A DNA stretch of 64,000 bases. It comes from Piscinibacterium candidicorallinum (GTDB taxonomy: Bacteria; Pseudomonadota; Gammaproteobacteria; Burkholderiales; Burkholderiaceae_C). Below the pieces are notes generated by a model. The model saw only the letters and a list, made by a program, of their open reading frames with translations, did not search any database and was not told the origin of the DNA. This document shows, in pieces, positions 46,321 to 54,782 of the stretch. Position 1 is the first letter of the stretch. The number at the start of each line of letters is the position of its first letter. The DNA lies in NCBI RefSeq assembly GCF_047549485.1, contig NZ_CP180191.1:3348001-3412000 (forward strand), read 5' to 3'. The position numbers were made by a program, and so were the translations under genes.

Positions 46321-48198
46321 TCAGGTCAGTCCAACACGCCCAGCCCGCGGCGCCCATTGCATGATCGGGCCGCGCTGCAGCGAAGTCATTGAGAATTCAG
46401 TGAACGAGTTCGCGGCAGCATGGCGCGCAAAGACTCGCTCGAGCACCGCCCCCAGAAGGAACGCACTGGCGCCCTGGAACGCCATTTCGTCCACCTGGAG
46501 TTCGATACCCACACCGCGTGCGAACGCGATCGGGCCTTGCATGGGTAGCCTGCGCACACTTGCCTTGGAACTGACCGAGCGAACTCCGTCAATCTGCCGC
46601 TGCAGACCCGGCTCGACATTGGCCAAGTACAGCTTGAGCATCTCTCGTAGCGCAGCTGCGCCCTCTTGAGCGCTGAGATCTTCGTATGCGAGGTAGTTAA
46701 GTGATAGATGACTGATCAAGCGCCAAGCCATGGCGCCTTGTGCAGCAGGAGCAAACGGGCGAGAAGGGCCTCGGATGCAACGGATTGCGGCCATCGGCAC
46801 GGAGACATCAGCGACGAAGTCGCTGCCCCCGCGACCAATGGGCATGAACAAGGGCAGGTCGCGATTGGTCACACTGACCATCAGTGAGAGTTGCTTCAGG
46901 TCGGACCGATACGGCGCCTCTTTCGGGTCGACGACCGACAGGAACACCTCGCTGCCTATGTAGCTGCTGCGCGGCCCCGTTCTGCGCTGATTTGCAGACA
47001 GCACTCTTTGCTCGCGCCGGACCGCAAAATACGCGGAGTGCTCAGAAGATTCACCATGAAACTTCGAATACAGCGGCAAGAACTCAGTCTCGAGATCTGA
47101 GCCGGCACTGAAGCCGGTGACTCGATCGACGGAGTGAACCTCGAAATCTACCGGTCGAGTTCGGTCGACGATCACCTGGAACTCGTTGCTCGACTCCGAA
47201 ACGTGTATGCGGTCCGCTCGCCTCGTTCGCAGATTGATCGCCGGTGTCGTGAACAGCGAAAACATGCCGGCGTCGATGAAACTCTCGAGCTGGGGGTCGG
47301 CTCGGCCAAATAACAGGACCAGCTCAAATTCGGACTCGCTGATTGACGAGATTGCCTTGCGCAACAGCCCGGTCAGCCTCAAGAACAGGAATCGCGATGG
47401 CAGCGCAAAGTACTCTTGCAGCAGGCGGTAGCCTTGGAATGACTGGGCGGACACCGGGAGAAGCGCGTGCTCGTCATCGAACCCTAGCGGCTGGAGTGCG
47501 TTTTCACCGAGAGTCTCGAGCTTGGCCGGTGAAGGCCTCCCCGCATGGACGTAGGCGCCAAGAAACGAAGCGGTAGCCAGCTCGTAAAGCTTGTAGCTAA
47601 CTTCGAGCGGCCCAGACAGGCAGAAGTCCAACTCATCGAGATTCAGCTGGTTGGCCTTGAGCCCAGCGCCGACCTTGATGCGAATGCGGACTCCTCCCTT
47701 AATCTGACTTGACTCGCGTAGCTTGTTCAGCGGCAGGTCAGGAGCAAACGAGAAGTACTTTGCCTCCACAACTTGTAGCGGATACAGGCGCATTGCGTGA
47801 GCGGTCACGAACTCACAGGCCGTCGTCTCATTGGCCGGCAAGCTGCCGCGCAACACCGTACCTCGTGCCACCAACGGCCCCTTCGCCAAGTTCGCGTCGC
47901 TGATGTCGGGCTGGAACTGCGCGACGATCATTGACGGCACCGGCGTCAGAAAGTTGGGGTAGACCACCTCCAGCAAACGCTGAGTAAAGCGCTCGAACTC
48001 TGCGTCGAGTTTGTATTGGAGCCGAGAGGTCAGAAACGCAGCGCCTTCCAGGAGCCGCTCAACGTACGGATCGGAAACCTCCAAGCCCTCGACACCCAAG
48101 CGTCCCGCGATCTTCGGAAATTGCTTGGCGAACTCTGCACCCATCTCTCTCAAGAACGAGAGCTCTTGGTTGTAGTAGCGGATCAGTCGGGGGTCCAT
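46321..48198 (-). CDS. tssF: T6SS baseplate protein TssF
   Basis: Baseplate wedge protein of 625 residues, the largest wedge subunit. The start MDPRLIRYYNQELSFLREMG and GRLGVEGLEVSDPYVERLLE are the family hallmark. It assembles with TssE, TssG and TssK around the VgrG hub. The gene is notably lower in G+C than the repair operon at 5-12 kb. Confidence 0.95.
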   Translation of the reverse strand: MDPRLIRYYNQELSFLREMGAEFAKQFPKIAGRLGVEGLEVSDPYVERLLEGAAFLTSRLQYKLDAEFERFTQRLLEVVYPNFLTPVPSMIVAQFQPDISDANLAKGPLVARGTVLRGSLPANETTACEFVTAHAMRLYPLQVVEAKYFSFAPDLPLNKLRESSQIKGGVRIRIKVGAGLKANQLNLDELDFCLSGPLEVSYKLYELATASFLGAYVHAGRPSPAKLETLGENALQPLGFDDEHALLPVSAQSFQGYRLLQEYFALPSRFLFLRLTGLLRKAISSISESEFELVLLFGRADPQLESFIDAGMFSLFTTPAINLRTRRADRIHVSESSNEFQVIVDRTRPVDFEVHSVDRVTGFSAGSDLETEFLPLYSKFHGESSEHSAYFAVRREQRVLSANQRRTGPRSSYIGSEVFLSVVDPKEAPYRSDLKQLSLMVSVTNRDLPLFMPIGRGGSDFVADVSVPMAAIRCIRGPSRPFAPAAQGAMAWRLISHLSLNYLAYEDLSAQEGAAALREMLKLYLANVEPGLQRQIDGVRSVSSKASVRRLPMQGPIAFARGVGIELQVDEMAFQGASAFLLGAVLERVFARHAAANSFTEFSMTSLQRGPIMQWAPRAGRVGLT

Positions 48199-48201
48199 GA
48201 C

Positions 48202-48720
48202 TTAGGCTCGCGAGTTGCGTCCGGGTGAATCGTCGAGAGCGATCAATCCGGTTTCCAAATCGAGTGTCGATTTGATGATGAGCTCAAGCGGGGTCGGCTG
48301 CGCCCATAGCGTTCCTCGAATCCGGAGCTGGAGCAAGTTGTGCGAATCCAGAATCGAACCCGCGGTACTGACCCTGACCTCAAGCGAGGACGCGTCAATC
48401 CTGGGTTCGAAGCGCTCAATGACCTGCCGAATGGATGCTTCGACGTCTTGCTGAGCAATCTCGGAAGCAGTCTCGCCCGAAAATGCGGGCAGGCCATAGT
48501 TGATTACTGAGTTCTCGACCTCGGTTTGGCCCTGGATGAGTGATTGCCGAATCTGGGCTGCGTTCAACAGCCACTCAAGGTCTCGCAGCACGGCCTGCCG
48601 GAGCTGACTCTTGCTGAGCACGCGCCTGTCAGAAGATTCGACCGCGACGCTGGGGTCATCATCGATCAGGCGGTCGAGCAACGAGGGCTGCAAGCGCTCC
48701 TGGGGAAGAAGCTCCGCCAC
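48202..48720 (-). CDS. tssE: T6SS baseplate protein TssE (gp25-like)
   Basis: Protein of 172 residues related to phage T4 gp25. Core features: QLRQAVLRDLEWLLNAAQIR, VINYGLPAFSGETA, and IRQVIERFEPRIDASSLEV. It starts sheath polymerisation at the baseplate. It stands three bases before tssF. Confidence 0.92.
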   Translation of the reverse strand: MAELLPQERLQPSLLDRLIDDDPSVAVESSDRRVLSKSQLRQAVLRDLEWLLNAAQIRQSLIQGQTEVENSVINYGLPAFSGETASEIAQQDVEASIRQVIERFEPRIDASSLEVRVSTAGSILDSHNLLQLRIRGTLWAQPTPLELIIKSTLDLETGLIALDDSPGRNSRA

Positions 48721-48736
48721 GAGACATCAACCTCAC

Positions 48737-49597
48737 TCAAGCAACCGGCGCGGGCTCGCTGCTGCCGGAGGCCTCTCCGTCAGCAGCAGCAGGCTCGTCG
48801 ACTACCACACTACGAACGTCCAGCAGCGAGTACTCAGCAGCATCCGTCACGAATATTCGCTGCCCGACGCCGCAGTACACGCCAGGAAAGCGCTCATTGA
48901 ATACTGTCTTCCGCGCCATGCGCGCAAGATCATCGCCTTCAGACTCGGTGCCGGCGTAACGCACCGGGAGCAATGCCAGCGCCTCGCCTCCGTTCACGAA
49001 CGTGAGTTTCGCAGGCAGCCATACATGGTCACGAAGATCGGTGGGCGCCTCAACATCGATGGCCAACAGGTTCTTGAACGGGAGCCAGTAGTAGCGGTTG
49101 TTGATCACCGCCTCAAGAACCGGTCCGATACGCGAGTCAGCGTCTGCAATCCATTCGAATCGCTCACCGTTGACTGACCCGCTCGATGCAGGCGCCTGGT
49201 CCAGGGCATCCGCACGAAGCTTCGCAGCCGCCGCGGGATCGCCCTTGGCTTCCATGAGCAGGGCCTCTATCAGCATGGCAAGCCACTGGTCTGGATAACC
49301 GAACACCATGGGCGCCTTCTCGCCAGCAAAAACGCTCGCCCTTAACACCTCGCACTGAATCGCTTCCGCATACATCTGCCGCATCATCGCCGCAGCAGGG
49401 TTCATCTCGGCCACGACGTCGAGCTGCGTCTTGGCGCGCTCCCACTGTCCGAGAACTGCGAGTAGTTGGAAGAGGAAGGTACGCAGCTTCGCGTCGGCCG
49501 GTGATTTGCGCACGGCGTCCTGCAAAGCAGCCAGCGCAGCGGTCGCTTCGCCGCCAGCAACAAGCGCCGCGGCGCGATCAAGATCGGGTGCGCTCAT
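48737..49597 (-). CDS. tagJ: T6SS accessory protein TagJ (ImpE family)
   Basis: Protein of 286 residues. The N-terminal 100 residues are TPR-like helices (LDRAAALVAGGEATAALAAL) and the C-terminal part is the ImpE core (FEWIADADSRIGPVLEAVIN and DLRDHVWLPAKLTF). TagJ binds an N-terminal helix of TssB and can aid ClpV in sheath recycling. Its presence places this cluster with the T6SS groups that carry tagJ beside tssE. Confidence 0.88.
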   Translation of the reverse strand: MSAPDLDRAAALVAGGEATAALAALQDAVRKSPADAKLRTFLFQLLAVLGQWERAKTQLDVVAEMNPAAAMMRQMYAEAIQCEVLRASVFAGEKAPMVFGYPDQWLAMLIEALLMEAKGDPAAAAKLRADALDQAPASSGSVNGERFEWIADADSRIGPVLEAVINNRYYWLPFKNLLAIDVEAPTDLRDHVWLPAKLTFVNGGEALALLPVRYAGTESEGDDLARMARKTVFNERFPGVYCGVGQRIFVTDAAEYSLLDVRSVVVDEPAAADGEASGSSEPAPVA

Positions 49598-49602
49598 TGT
49601 TG

Positions 49603-50160
49603 TTATCGACTTGCCGAGTGAAAGCGGAAGTTAGCCACGATCTGCGGCTGGGGCTGACCGTCACTGCCTTGCGGGATAAACCACATGCCGATCGCGTCGT
49701 AAGACAGGGTCACCTGCTCAACAGCCTCCAACTCGCCTGGTGCAATGACGACCTCTTGCTTCGTCACGCGAACGCCCTGCATCGAGTAGCCGTAGAACGG
49801 AAGCGGAGGAACGGTACCCGCCTTCATCATGAACAGGATGGCTGCATGTGGGTCACCAGAACCCATCGCGGCAGCTAGCTTTGCGGAGGCGGAGTCCAGG
49901 CGCTTCGTCAGAATCAACGGTGCCGGCGAGACAATGATGTTGCTCTCCGAGCCGCGCTGAGAGCTACCTGCCACGGCGGTACTGTTGCTCTCGGCAGACC
50001 AGCGGAGTCCGATCACATCAATGAAGGGTGCCAGGCCCGGGATCCGCGACGAGAAGGCCGTCGACAGCATGCGATGCGGGCTCTCCAACAAGCTGTCGCC
50101 GGTCAGCTTCTGGTTGGTACGTAGGTTCTCCATCGCGAGAACAATGTTGCTGACACTCAT
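49603..50160 (-). CDS. Hcp-like protein, divergent paralogue
   Basis: Protein of 185 residues. The C-terminal half (YGYSMQGVRVTKQEVVIAPG, then EQVTLSYDAIGMWFIPQ) resembles the strand pattern of Hcp tube proteins, but the rest is diverged and longer than the true Hcp next door. It lies between hcp and tagJ on the same strand. It may be a specialised tube subunit or an Hcp-related adaptor. The family call rests on pattern and position only. Confidence 0.6.
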   Translation of the reverse strand: MSVSNIVLAMENLRTNQKLTGDSLLESPHRMLSTAFSSRIPGLAPFIDVIGLRWSAESNSTAVAGSSQRGSESNIIVSPAPLILTKRLDSASAKLAAAMGSGDPHAAILFMMKAGTVPPLPFYGYSMQGVRVTKQEVVIAPGELEAVEQVTLSYDAIGMWFIPQGSDGQPQPQIVANFRFHSASR

Positions 50161-50210
50161 TTCAACGCTCGGAAGGGATTAGGTTTGGGCGCATGCGCCG
50201 CCACAAGCGA

Positions 50211-50246
50211 CATTGCCCATCGGCGGGGTTCGGCCGATGGGCAATG
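50211..50246 (-). other. Strong hairpin directly after hcp
   Basis: CATTGCCCATCGGC (50211-50224) pairs perfectly with GCCGATGGGCAATG (50233-50246), a 14-base-pair stem with an 8-base loop, 15 bases past the hcp stop. No T run follows on the minus strand, so it is more likely an mRNA-stabilising or processing element than a full terminator. Confidence 0.75.
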
Positions 50247-50260
50247 CGAAGCCAAGCTCG

Positions 50261-50731
50261 TTACTTCTGAGCCTTGATGTCGTACTGCGCCTTCACGCCG
50301 GCGTCGAGAGAGCCATCGGCTTTCTGCGGCTTGTACTCGATCTCATACTTGGTGAAGTTGATCGTGACGCTTTCCATGGGGATTTCGCCACCGGCCGACG
50401 GGCTCACCGAAGACACAAGCAGATCGGCCAGCTTGATGACAAGGAATTCCTGCTGCTGACCACCAGCCTTCCGAGCGGTCAAGACTGCAGATTTGATGTG
50501 TGTGCCCTTGACGCACTTGTCAAAAAGGTTCGGGCTTGCCTTGTCGTACTCGTGAGTGAAGTTGAAGTCGCTCACTACAGCTTTGCCTGCGCCACCACCA
50601 GCCCCCATACCGTGCGTGCCGGTATTGGTCACACCCCAGGACCAGGACAGCACCTGGATTTCCTTGCCGTGCTTGGCGTCCGGAGATTCACCTTCAATTC
50701 CATCAATCTTCAAAAAATAGTCAACAGCCAT
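50261..50731 (-). CDS. hcp: T6SS tube protein Hcp
   Basis: Protein of 156 residues forming the hexameric rings of the inner tube (TssD). Recognised by MAVDYFLKIDGIEGESPDAKH-like start, EIQVLSWSWGVTN, and DFNFTHEYDKASPNLF. The tube is pushed into target cells when the sheath contracts. Hcp is needed in many more copies than other subunits, and hairpins lie on both sides of this gene in the operon. Confidence 0.95.
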   Translation of the reverse strand: MAVDYFLKIDGIEGESPDAKHGKEIQVLSWSWGVTNTGTHGMGAGGGAGKAVVSDFNFTHEYDKASPNLFDKCVKGTHIKSAVLTARKAGGQQQEFLVIKLADLLVSSVSPSAGGEIPMESVTINFTKYEIEYKPQKADGSLDAGVKAQYDIKAQK

Positions 50732-50830
50732 TTCAACTCTCCTTCCGAGAAACTTTTTAACCGGGCCAGCTTTGCACTTCAGTTGGCCCCGTCAGATGCC
50801 AGTGTGGTTGGCCAACAGCCCCCCAACAAT

Positions 50831-50862
50831 CCCGCGCTCGCGGTAGATCCCGCGAGTGCGGG
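50831..50862 (-). other. Strong hairpin between tssC and hcp
   Basis: CCCGCGCTCGCGG (50831-50843) pairs with CCGCGAGTGCGGG (50850-50862), thirteen pairs with one G-U, and a 6-base loop, ten bases after the tssC stop. No T run follows on the minus strand. Confidence 0.65.
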
Positions 50863-50871
50863 GTTAACCGA

Positions 50872-52362
50872 TCAAGCCGACTTCGCGGATGGCAGCTTGG
50901 ACACCAAACGCAAGCTCACGGTCAAGCCTTCCAGCTGATAGTGCGGGCGCAAGAAGAACTTGGCGCCGTAATACCCTGGCTGGCCTTCAATCTCCTCAAC
51001 CACAACCTCGGCAGCTGCCAACGGCTTCTCCGCCTTGATGTCTTCACTGGAATTCGCCGGATCGCCGTCCACGTACTGCATGATCCAGTTCTGCAGCCAG
51101 CGCTGCATGTCGGCCCGCTCCTTGAACGAGCCGACTTTGTCGCGAACAATGCACTTCAGGTAGTGGGCAAACCGGTTGCACGCAAACAGGTACGGTAGCC
51201 GTGCCGCAAGCGCTGCGTTGGCGGTTGCATCGGGATCGTCGTACTCCGCAGGCTTGTGCAGCGATTGCCCACCGATGAAGGCTGCGAAGTCCGAGTTTTT
51301 CCGGTGCACCAGCGCCAGGAAGCCGTTCTTCGACAGCTCTGCTTCACGTCGATCGCTGATTGCGATCTCGGTCGGGCACTTCATGTCGACGCCGCCATCG
51401 TCTGTCGGGAAGGCATGGGTCGGCAACCCTTCCACAGCACCGCCCGACTCGATGCCACGAATACGGGAGCACCAGCCGTACAGCTTGAACGAGCGGTTGA
51501 TGTTTACCGCCATCGCATACGCCGCATTAGCCCAGGCGTAGCGCGAGTGATCCGCCGCGCCCGTGTCCTCCTCAAACGCAAAGTCTTCCACCGGATTGGT
51601 CTTGGCACCGTAAGGTGTCCGCGCAAGGAAACGCGGCATGCACAGTGCCAGATAGCGCGCGTCCTCGGACTCGCGCAACGACCTCCAACCGGCATAGTCC
51701 GGCGTGCTGAAAATCTTTGTTAGATCTCGAGGATTGGCCAGCTCCTGCCATGAGTCCATCTGCATTAGCGTGGGCGATGCAGCGGCGAGGAATGGAGCAT
51801 GCGCCGATGCAGACACCTTGGCCATCTCGCCAAGCAGTTCCACGTCTGGCGGGCTTTGGTCAAAGTAGTAGTCGCCGACGATCGCGCCGAACGGCTCGCC
51901 GCCAAACTGCCCATATTCTTCTTCGTAAACCCGCTTGAAGATCGGGCTTTGATCCCAGTTGGTGCCCTTGTAGCGCTTGAGCGTCTTGTGAAGATCAGCC
52001 TTCGAGATATCCATTACGCGGATCTTGAGGGATTCGTCCGTCTCGGTGTTGTTGACCAGATAGTGGAGCCCGCGCCATGCGCTTTCCATCTTTTGGAAGT
52101 CGGCGTGGTGGAGAATCACGTTCACCTGCTCGGACAGCTTCTTGTCGATCGCAGCAATCATTGCTTCGATCGACTGGACCACGTCCTTGCCGATCAAGCT
52201 CGTGTTTACGAGCGCCTGTTCGGCAAGGGTCTGCACCGCGCGCTCGACCTCGCTGCGAACTTCTTCGGTCTTGGGCTTGAACTCCTTGTTCAGAAGCGAC
52301 GAAAAGTCCGAGCCTGCGAATTCAATCGCACCCAGCTGGCTGTCTGATTGGGTCTGTGCCAT
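50872..52362 (-). CDS. tssC: T6SS sheath large subunit TssC
   Basis: Sheath protein of 496 residues. Family hallmarks include FQKMESAWRGLHYLVNNTET, FGAIVGDYYF, and the C-terminal GYYGAKFFLRPHYQLEGL. With TssB it forms the contractile sheath around the Hcp tube. Confidence 0.95.
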   Translation of the reverse strand: MAQTQSDSQLGAIEFAGSDFSSLLNKEFKPKTEEVRSEVERAVQTLAEQALVNTSLIGKDVVQSIEAMIAAIDKKLSEQVNVILHHADFQKMESAWRGLHYLVNNTETDESLKIRVMDISKADLHKTLKRYKGTNWDQSPIFKRVYEEEYGQFGGEPFGAIVGDYYFDQSPPDVELLGEMAKVSASAHAPFLAAASPTLMQMDSWQELANPRDLTKIFSTPDYAGWRSLRESEDARYLALCMPRFLARTPYGAKTNPVEDFAFEEDTGAADHSRYAWANAAYAMAVNINRSFKLYGWCSRIRGIESGGAVEGLPTHAFPTDDGGVDMKCPTEIAISDRREAELSKNGFLALVHRKNSDFAAFIGGQSLHKPAEYDDPDATANAALAARLPYLFACNRFAHYLKCIVRDKVGSFKERADMQRWLQNWIMQYVDGDPANSSEDIKAEKPLAAAEVVVEEIEGQPGYYGAKFFLRPHYQLEGLTVSLRLVSKLPSAKSA

Positions 52363-52405
52363 GTCAAATTACTCCGGGATAGTCTTTCGAGGTGATGCCG
52401 ACCAC

Positions 52406-52909
52406 TCAGGCCTGCTCACCATCCGGCTTCTTGGTTGCTGCCAGCGACTGAAGCAGCGCAGGGTCCTGGATCACCTTGGCCAACAGGTCCTCAGCCCCTG
52501 ACTTGCCATCCATGTAAGTCACGAGATTTGAGAGCTGGGTCCGGGCCTGCAACAAGCGATTGAGCGAGTCCACCTTGCGCGCCACGGCAGCAGGCGAGAA
52601 ATCGTCCATGTTCTCGAAAGTGATATCCACCGGGAGATTGCCTTCGCCCGTCAGCGTGTTGGGTACCTGGAAGGCGACACGCGGCTTCATGGCCTTCATG
52701 CGGCTGTCGAAGTTGTCCACATCAAAGGACAGAAACTTGCGATCAGGTACAGGCGGCGGCGGCTCGTTGGACTTGCCGGACAGATCCGACATCACGCCCA
52801 TCACGAAGGGAAGCTGGACCTTCTTCTCGGCTCCGTAGAGCTCTACGTCGTATTCAATCTGGACGCGAGGAGCACGGTTTCTCGCGATGAACTTCTGACT
52901 GCTAGCCAT
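52406..52909 (-). CDS. tssB: T6SS sheath small subunit TssB
   Basis: Sheath protein of 167 residues. It starts MASSQKFIARNRAPRVQIEY and has LPFVMGVMSDLSGKS, typical of the family. It pairs with TssC; a helix in it is the contact for TagJ/ClpV in related systems. It lies 43 bases upstream of tssC. Confidence 0.95.
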   Translation of the reverse strand: MASSQKFIARNRAPRVQIEYDVELYGAEKKVQLPFVMGVMSDLSGKSNEPPPPVPDRKFLSFDVDNFDSRMKAMKPRVAFQVPNTLTGEGNLPVDITFENMDDFSPAAVARKVDSLNRLLQARTQLSNLVTYMDGKSGAEDLLAKVIQDPALLQSLAATKKPDGEQA

Positions 52910-52955
52910 GATGACGTCCTTTCATATCTGAACCACTGAAGCGCACTCAATGAGC

Positions 52956-53969
52956 CTATTCGCGGGGCAGTCCCGCCTGGTGTTCGATCTGCTGCAGACT
53001 CTCGGGCGACAGATCTCGAATGATGTCGATGAAGTTCATGCGCAGCAGACGGATGCCACGTCGAATGAATAAAGGGCCCGGATTGGCGGGGTCGGTCCGC
53101 TCAAGGAGATCGCAGAGCTTTTCCAATTGACGGATTGCTTCATCCCGATTGCCAACAGCACCGAGTGTCAGCCCTGCGGCCCCCACGCCCAAGCCCGCAT
53201 TCGCGCCCCCATCAGCATCCGTGGTGGCATCGCCCGAATCGCTGCCGGCGACTGCCTTGACCTGCTTGACTACGAAACCGCATACGTCGCGCAGAGGCTT
53301 GAGGTCGACGGCTCGATCGCTGCCGACCTGTTCGTTGAGCCAGGTCTGTAGCTGATCGGCCTCGGACTTGACGCGCGAAAGCGCCTCCAGGCTCCCCGGC
53401 TCCGAACTCTCGAGATCGCCAAGAAATCCGCGAAGCTCGGCGTCGCTCGGCACCGCCATGCCCTCCGGCACAAGCGACGGATTGAGTGCGTACTCGAAAG
53501 ACTTGACCTGGAAGGCAACGCCCCGCGCTTTGCCCACGGCGCTGTTGCGCACATCGGCCAGACCCGCCTCAGCGTGGGCCAGCGCTGACAGTGCGTTCAT
53601 GCGCATCATGGGGTCGTTGTCGTAGTCGGCGTCGAGCAAAGGGAAGAGTCCGTCCCAATAGCGTGTACACAACTCACGCACCAGACCGAGACCGTCCGCC
53701 AGCGAGCGGAAGCCTTCCAAGGCGAGATTGGCGCGGATCAGGTGCACGCAAATGCGCAGATCCTTGGTGCGTCCAAAGAGCTCGATTGCCTGGCTGCGAA
53801 CGGTGCGCCAATCCGGACCCTCGGCAGCGATGACTGTGTCACCGAACTGCTGCTCGGCCTTGGGCTGCGCCGCTTGCTCGAGCGCTAAAAATGCGGCGTC
53901 GTACTCAAGGTCGGCGCCACAAGGTGACTCGTCGCTAATTGGCTTGCAAAGTTGCTCGATGTCGAGCAC
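52956..53969 (-). CDS. tssA: T6SS cap/assembly protein TssA
   Basis: Protein of 337 residues with an ImpA N-terminal domain (CKPISDESPCGADLEYDAAF and AIELFGRTKDLRICVHLIRA) that helps start and steer sheath assembly. A Gly/Ala-rich linker (about 230-260) precedes a short C-terminal domain ending FIDIIRDLSPESLQQIE. The start is GTG at 53969, set by GGGGAGGG four bases upstream; the open frame runs further without family similarity. First gene of the long minus-strand T6SS operon. Confidence 0.9.
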   Translation of the reverse strand: MLDIEQLCKPISDESPCGADLEYDAAFLALEQAAQPKAEQQFGDTVIAAEGPDWRTVRSQAIELFGRTKDLRICVHLIRANLALEGFRSLADGLGLVRELCTRYWDGLFPLLDADYDNDPMMRMNALSALAHAEAGLADVRNSAVGKARGVAFQVKSFEYALNPSLVPEGMAVPSDAELRGFLGDLESSEPGSLEALSRVKSEADQLQTWLNEQVGSDRAVDLKPLRDVCGFVVKQVKAVAGSDSGDATTDADGGANAGLGVGAAGLTLGAVGNRDEAIRQLEKLCDLLERTDPANPGPLFIRRGIRLLRMNFIDIIRDLSPESLQQIEHQAGLPRE

Positions 53970-53973
53970 GGCG

Positions 53974-53981
53974 CCCTCCCC
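53974..53981 (-). promoter_or_regulatory. Ribosome binding site fixing the GTG start of tssA
   Basis: GGGGAGGG on the minus strand with a 4-base spacer to the GTG at 53969. It is the only strong site near the conserved N-terminus. Confidence 0.65.
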
Positions 53982-54021
53982 GGATAGAGCGAATCGCCAG
54001 TCCCTTCGATGTGGCTGGCGG

Positions 54022-54039
54022 TGCGTAACTATGTGCCAA
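54022..54039 (-). promoter_or_regulatory. Near-match to a sigma-54 promoter upstream of tssA
   Basis: On the minus strand TTGGCAC is followed after five bases by TACGCA. The -24 part is perfect, but the GG to GC spacing is 11 instead of 10 and the -12 part is weak. It would start transcription about 40 bases ahead of tssA. It is a low-confidence candidate. Confidence 0.25.
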
Positions 54040-54214
54040 CTTCGCCTTGTTCGCAGCCCCGTGTTTTGGGGATCGAGAAGTTTGGCCACGTTTGCGGCGC
54101 AGGTCCAATAATGCCGCCCACACGCATCGCAGTCTTTTCGCACGCGATGCCGCGAACAACGCAGCGCCGAGTACGTGACTCCCTGAACAAAGTGCGTCGA
54201 GTTTCCGGGCTGGC

Positions 54215-54227
54215 TGACATAATGTCA
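54215..54227. promoter_or_regulatory. Palindrome just upstream of tssJ
   Basis: TGACAT-A-ATGTCA, perfect 6-base arms around one base, 24 bases before the tssJ start. The CATAAT inside may be a -10 box, which would put an operator on top of the promoter of the plus-strand T6SS operon. Confidence 0.4.
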
Positions 54228-54251
54228 ACGAAACAAAGGGAGGAGATCAGC

Positions 54252-54725
54252 ATGGCATGGCGTCCATTGTTCGGGGCTCTCAGCGTGTCCGTTTTGCTGC
54301 TCGCGCTTGCGGGCTGCGGGGCTGCGCCGAAAGCAACACCCACCAAGCTGAATATCTCCGTCGCAGTTGCCAGCAACGCGAATCCAGATACGCGCAATCG
54401 GCCCTCGCCAATCGTGGTTCGCGTGTACGAACTGCGGGCGCCGGCCGGGTTTGAGGCTGCCGACTTCTTTGCGCTGTTCGACAAGGACCGCGAGGCACTC
54501 GCCGCGGACTTGCAGGCGCGGGACGAATTCACGCTGCAGCCTGGCGAAACGAAATCGATCGCCCGCGACGCGAAGCCTGAGTCACGTCATATCGCGGTGT
54601 TTGCAGCCTTTCGCGATCTTGAGCGCGCGACCTGGCGCGGCACGGTGCCACTCGTTGCCGGAAAGCCGAACAACCTGCGCGTGATCGTCGAAGGCCGAAC
54701 CATTTCGGTTCGACCCGCCCAATAA
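54252..54725 (+). CDS. tssJ: T6SS outer-membrane lipoprotein TssJ
   Basis: Lipoprotein of 157 residues. The signal sequence ends in the lipobox LALAGC with the lipid-carrying Cys at residue 22. The mature domain is a small beta-sandwich (IVVRVYELRAPAGFEAADFF, QPGETKSIARDAKPESRHI). It anchors TssM in the outer membrane. The start is set by GGAGG eight bases upstream. First gene of the plus-strand operon tssJKLM-tagF. Confidence 0.93.
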   Translation: MAWRPLFGALSVSVLLLALAGCGAAPKATPTKLNISVAVASNANPDTRNRPSPIVVRVYELRAPAGFEAADFFALFDKDREALAADLQARDEFTLQPGETKSIARDAKPESRHIAVFAAFRDLERATWRGTVPLVAGKPNNLRVIVEGRTISVRPAQ

Positions 54726-54782
54726 GCCCTTCATTCGCAGCGGCGACGCAACGTCCACACGAGATCCACGGACCCCAAAATC

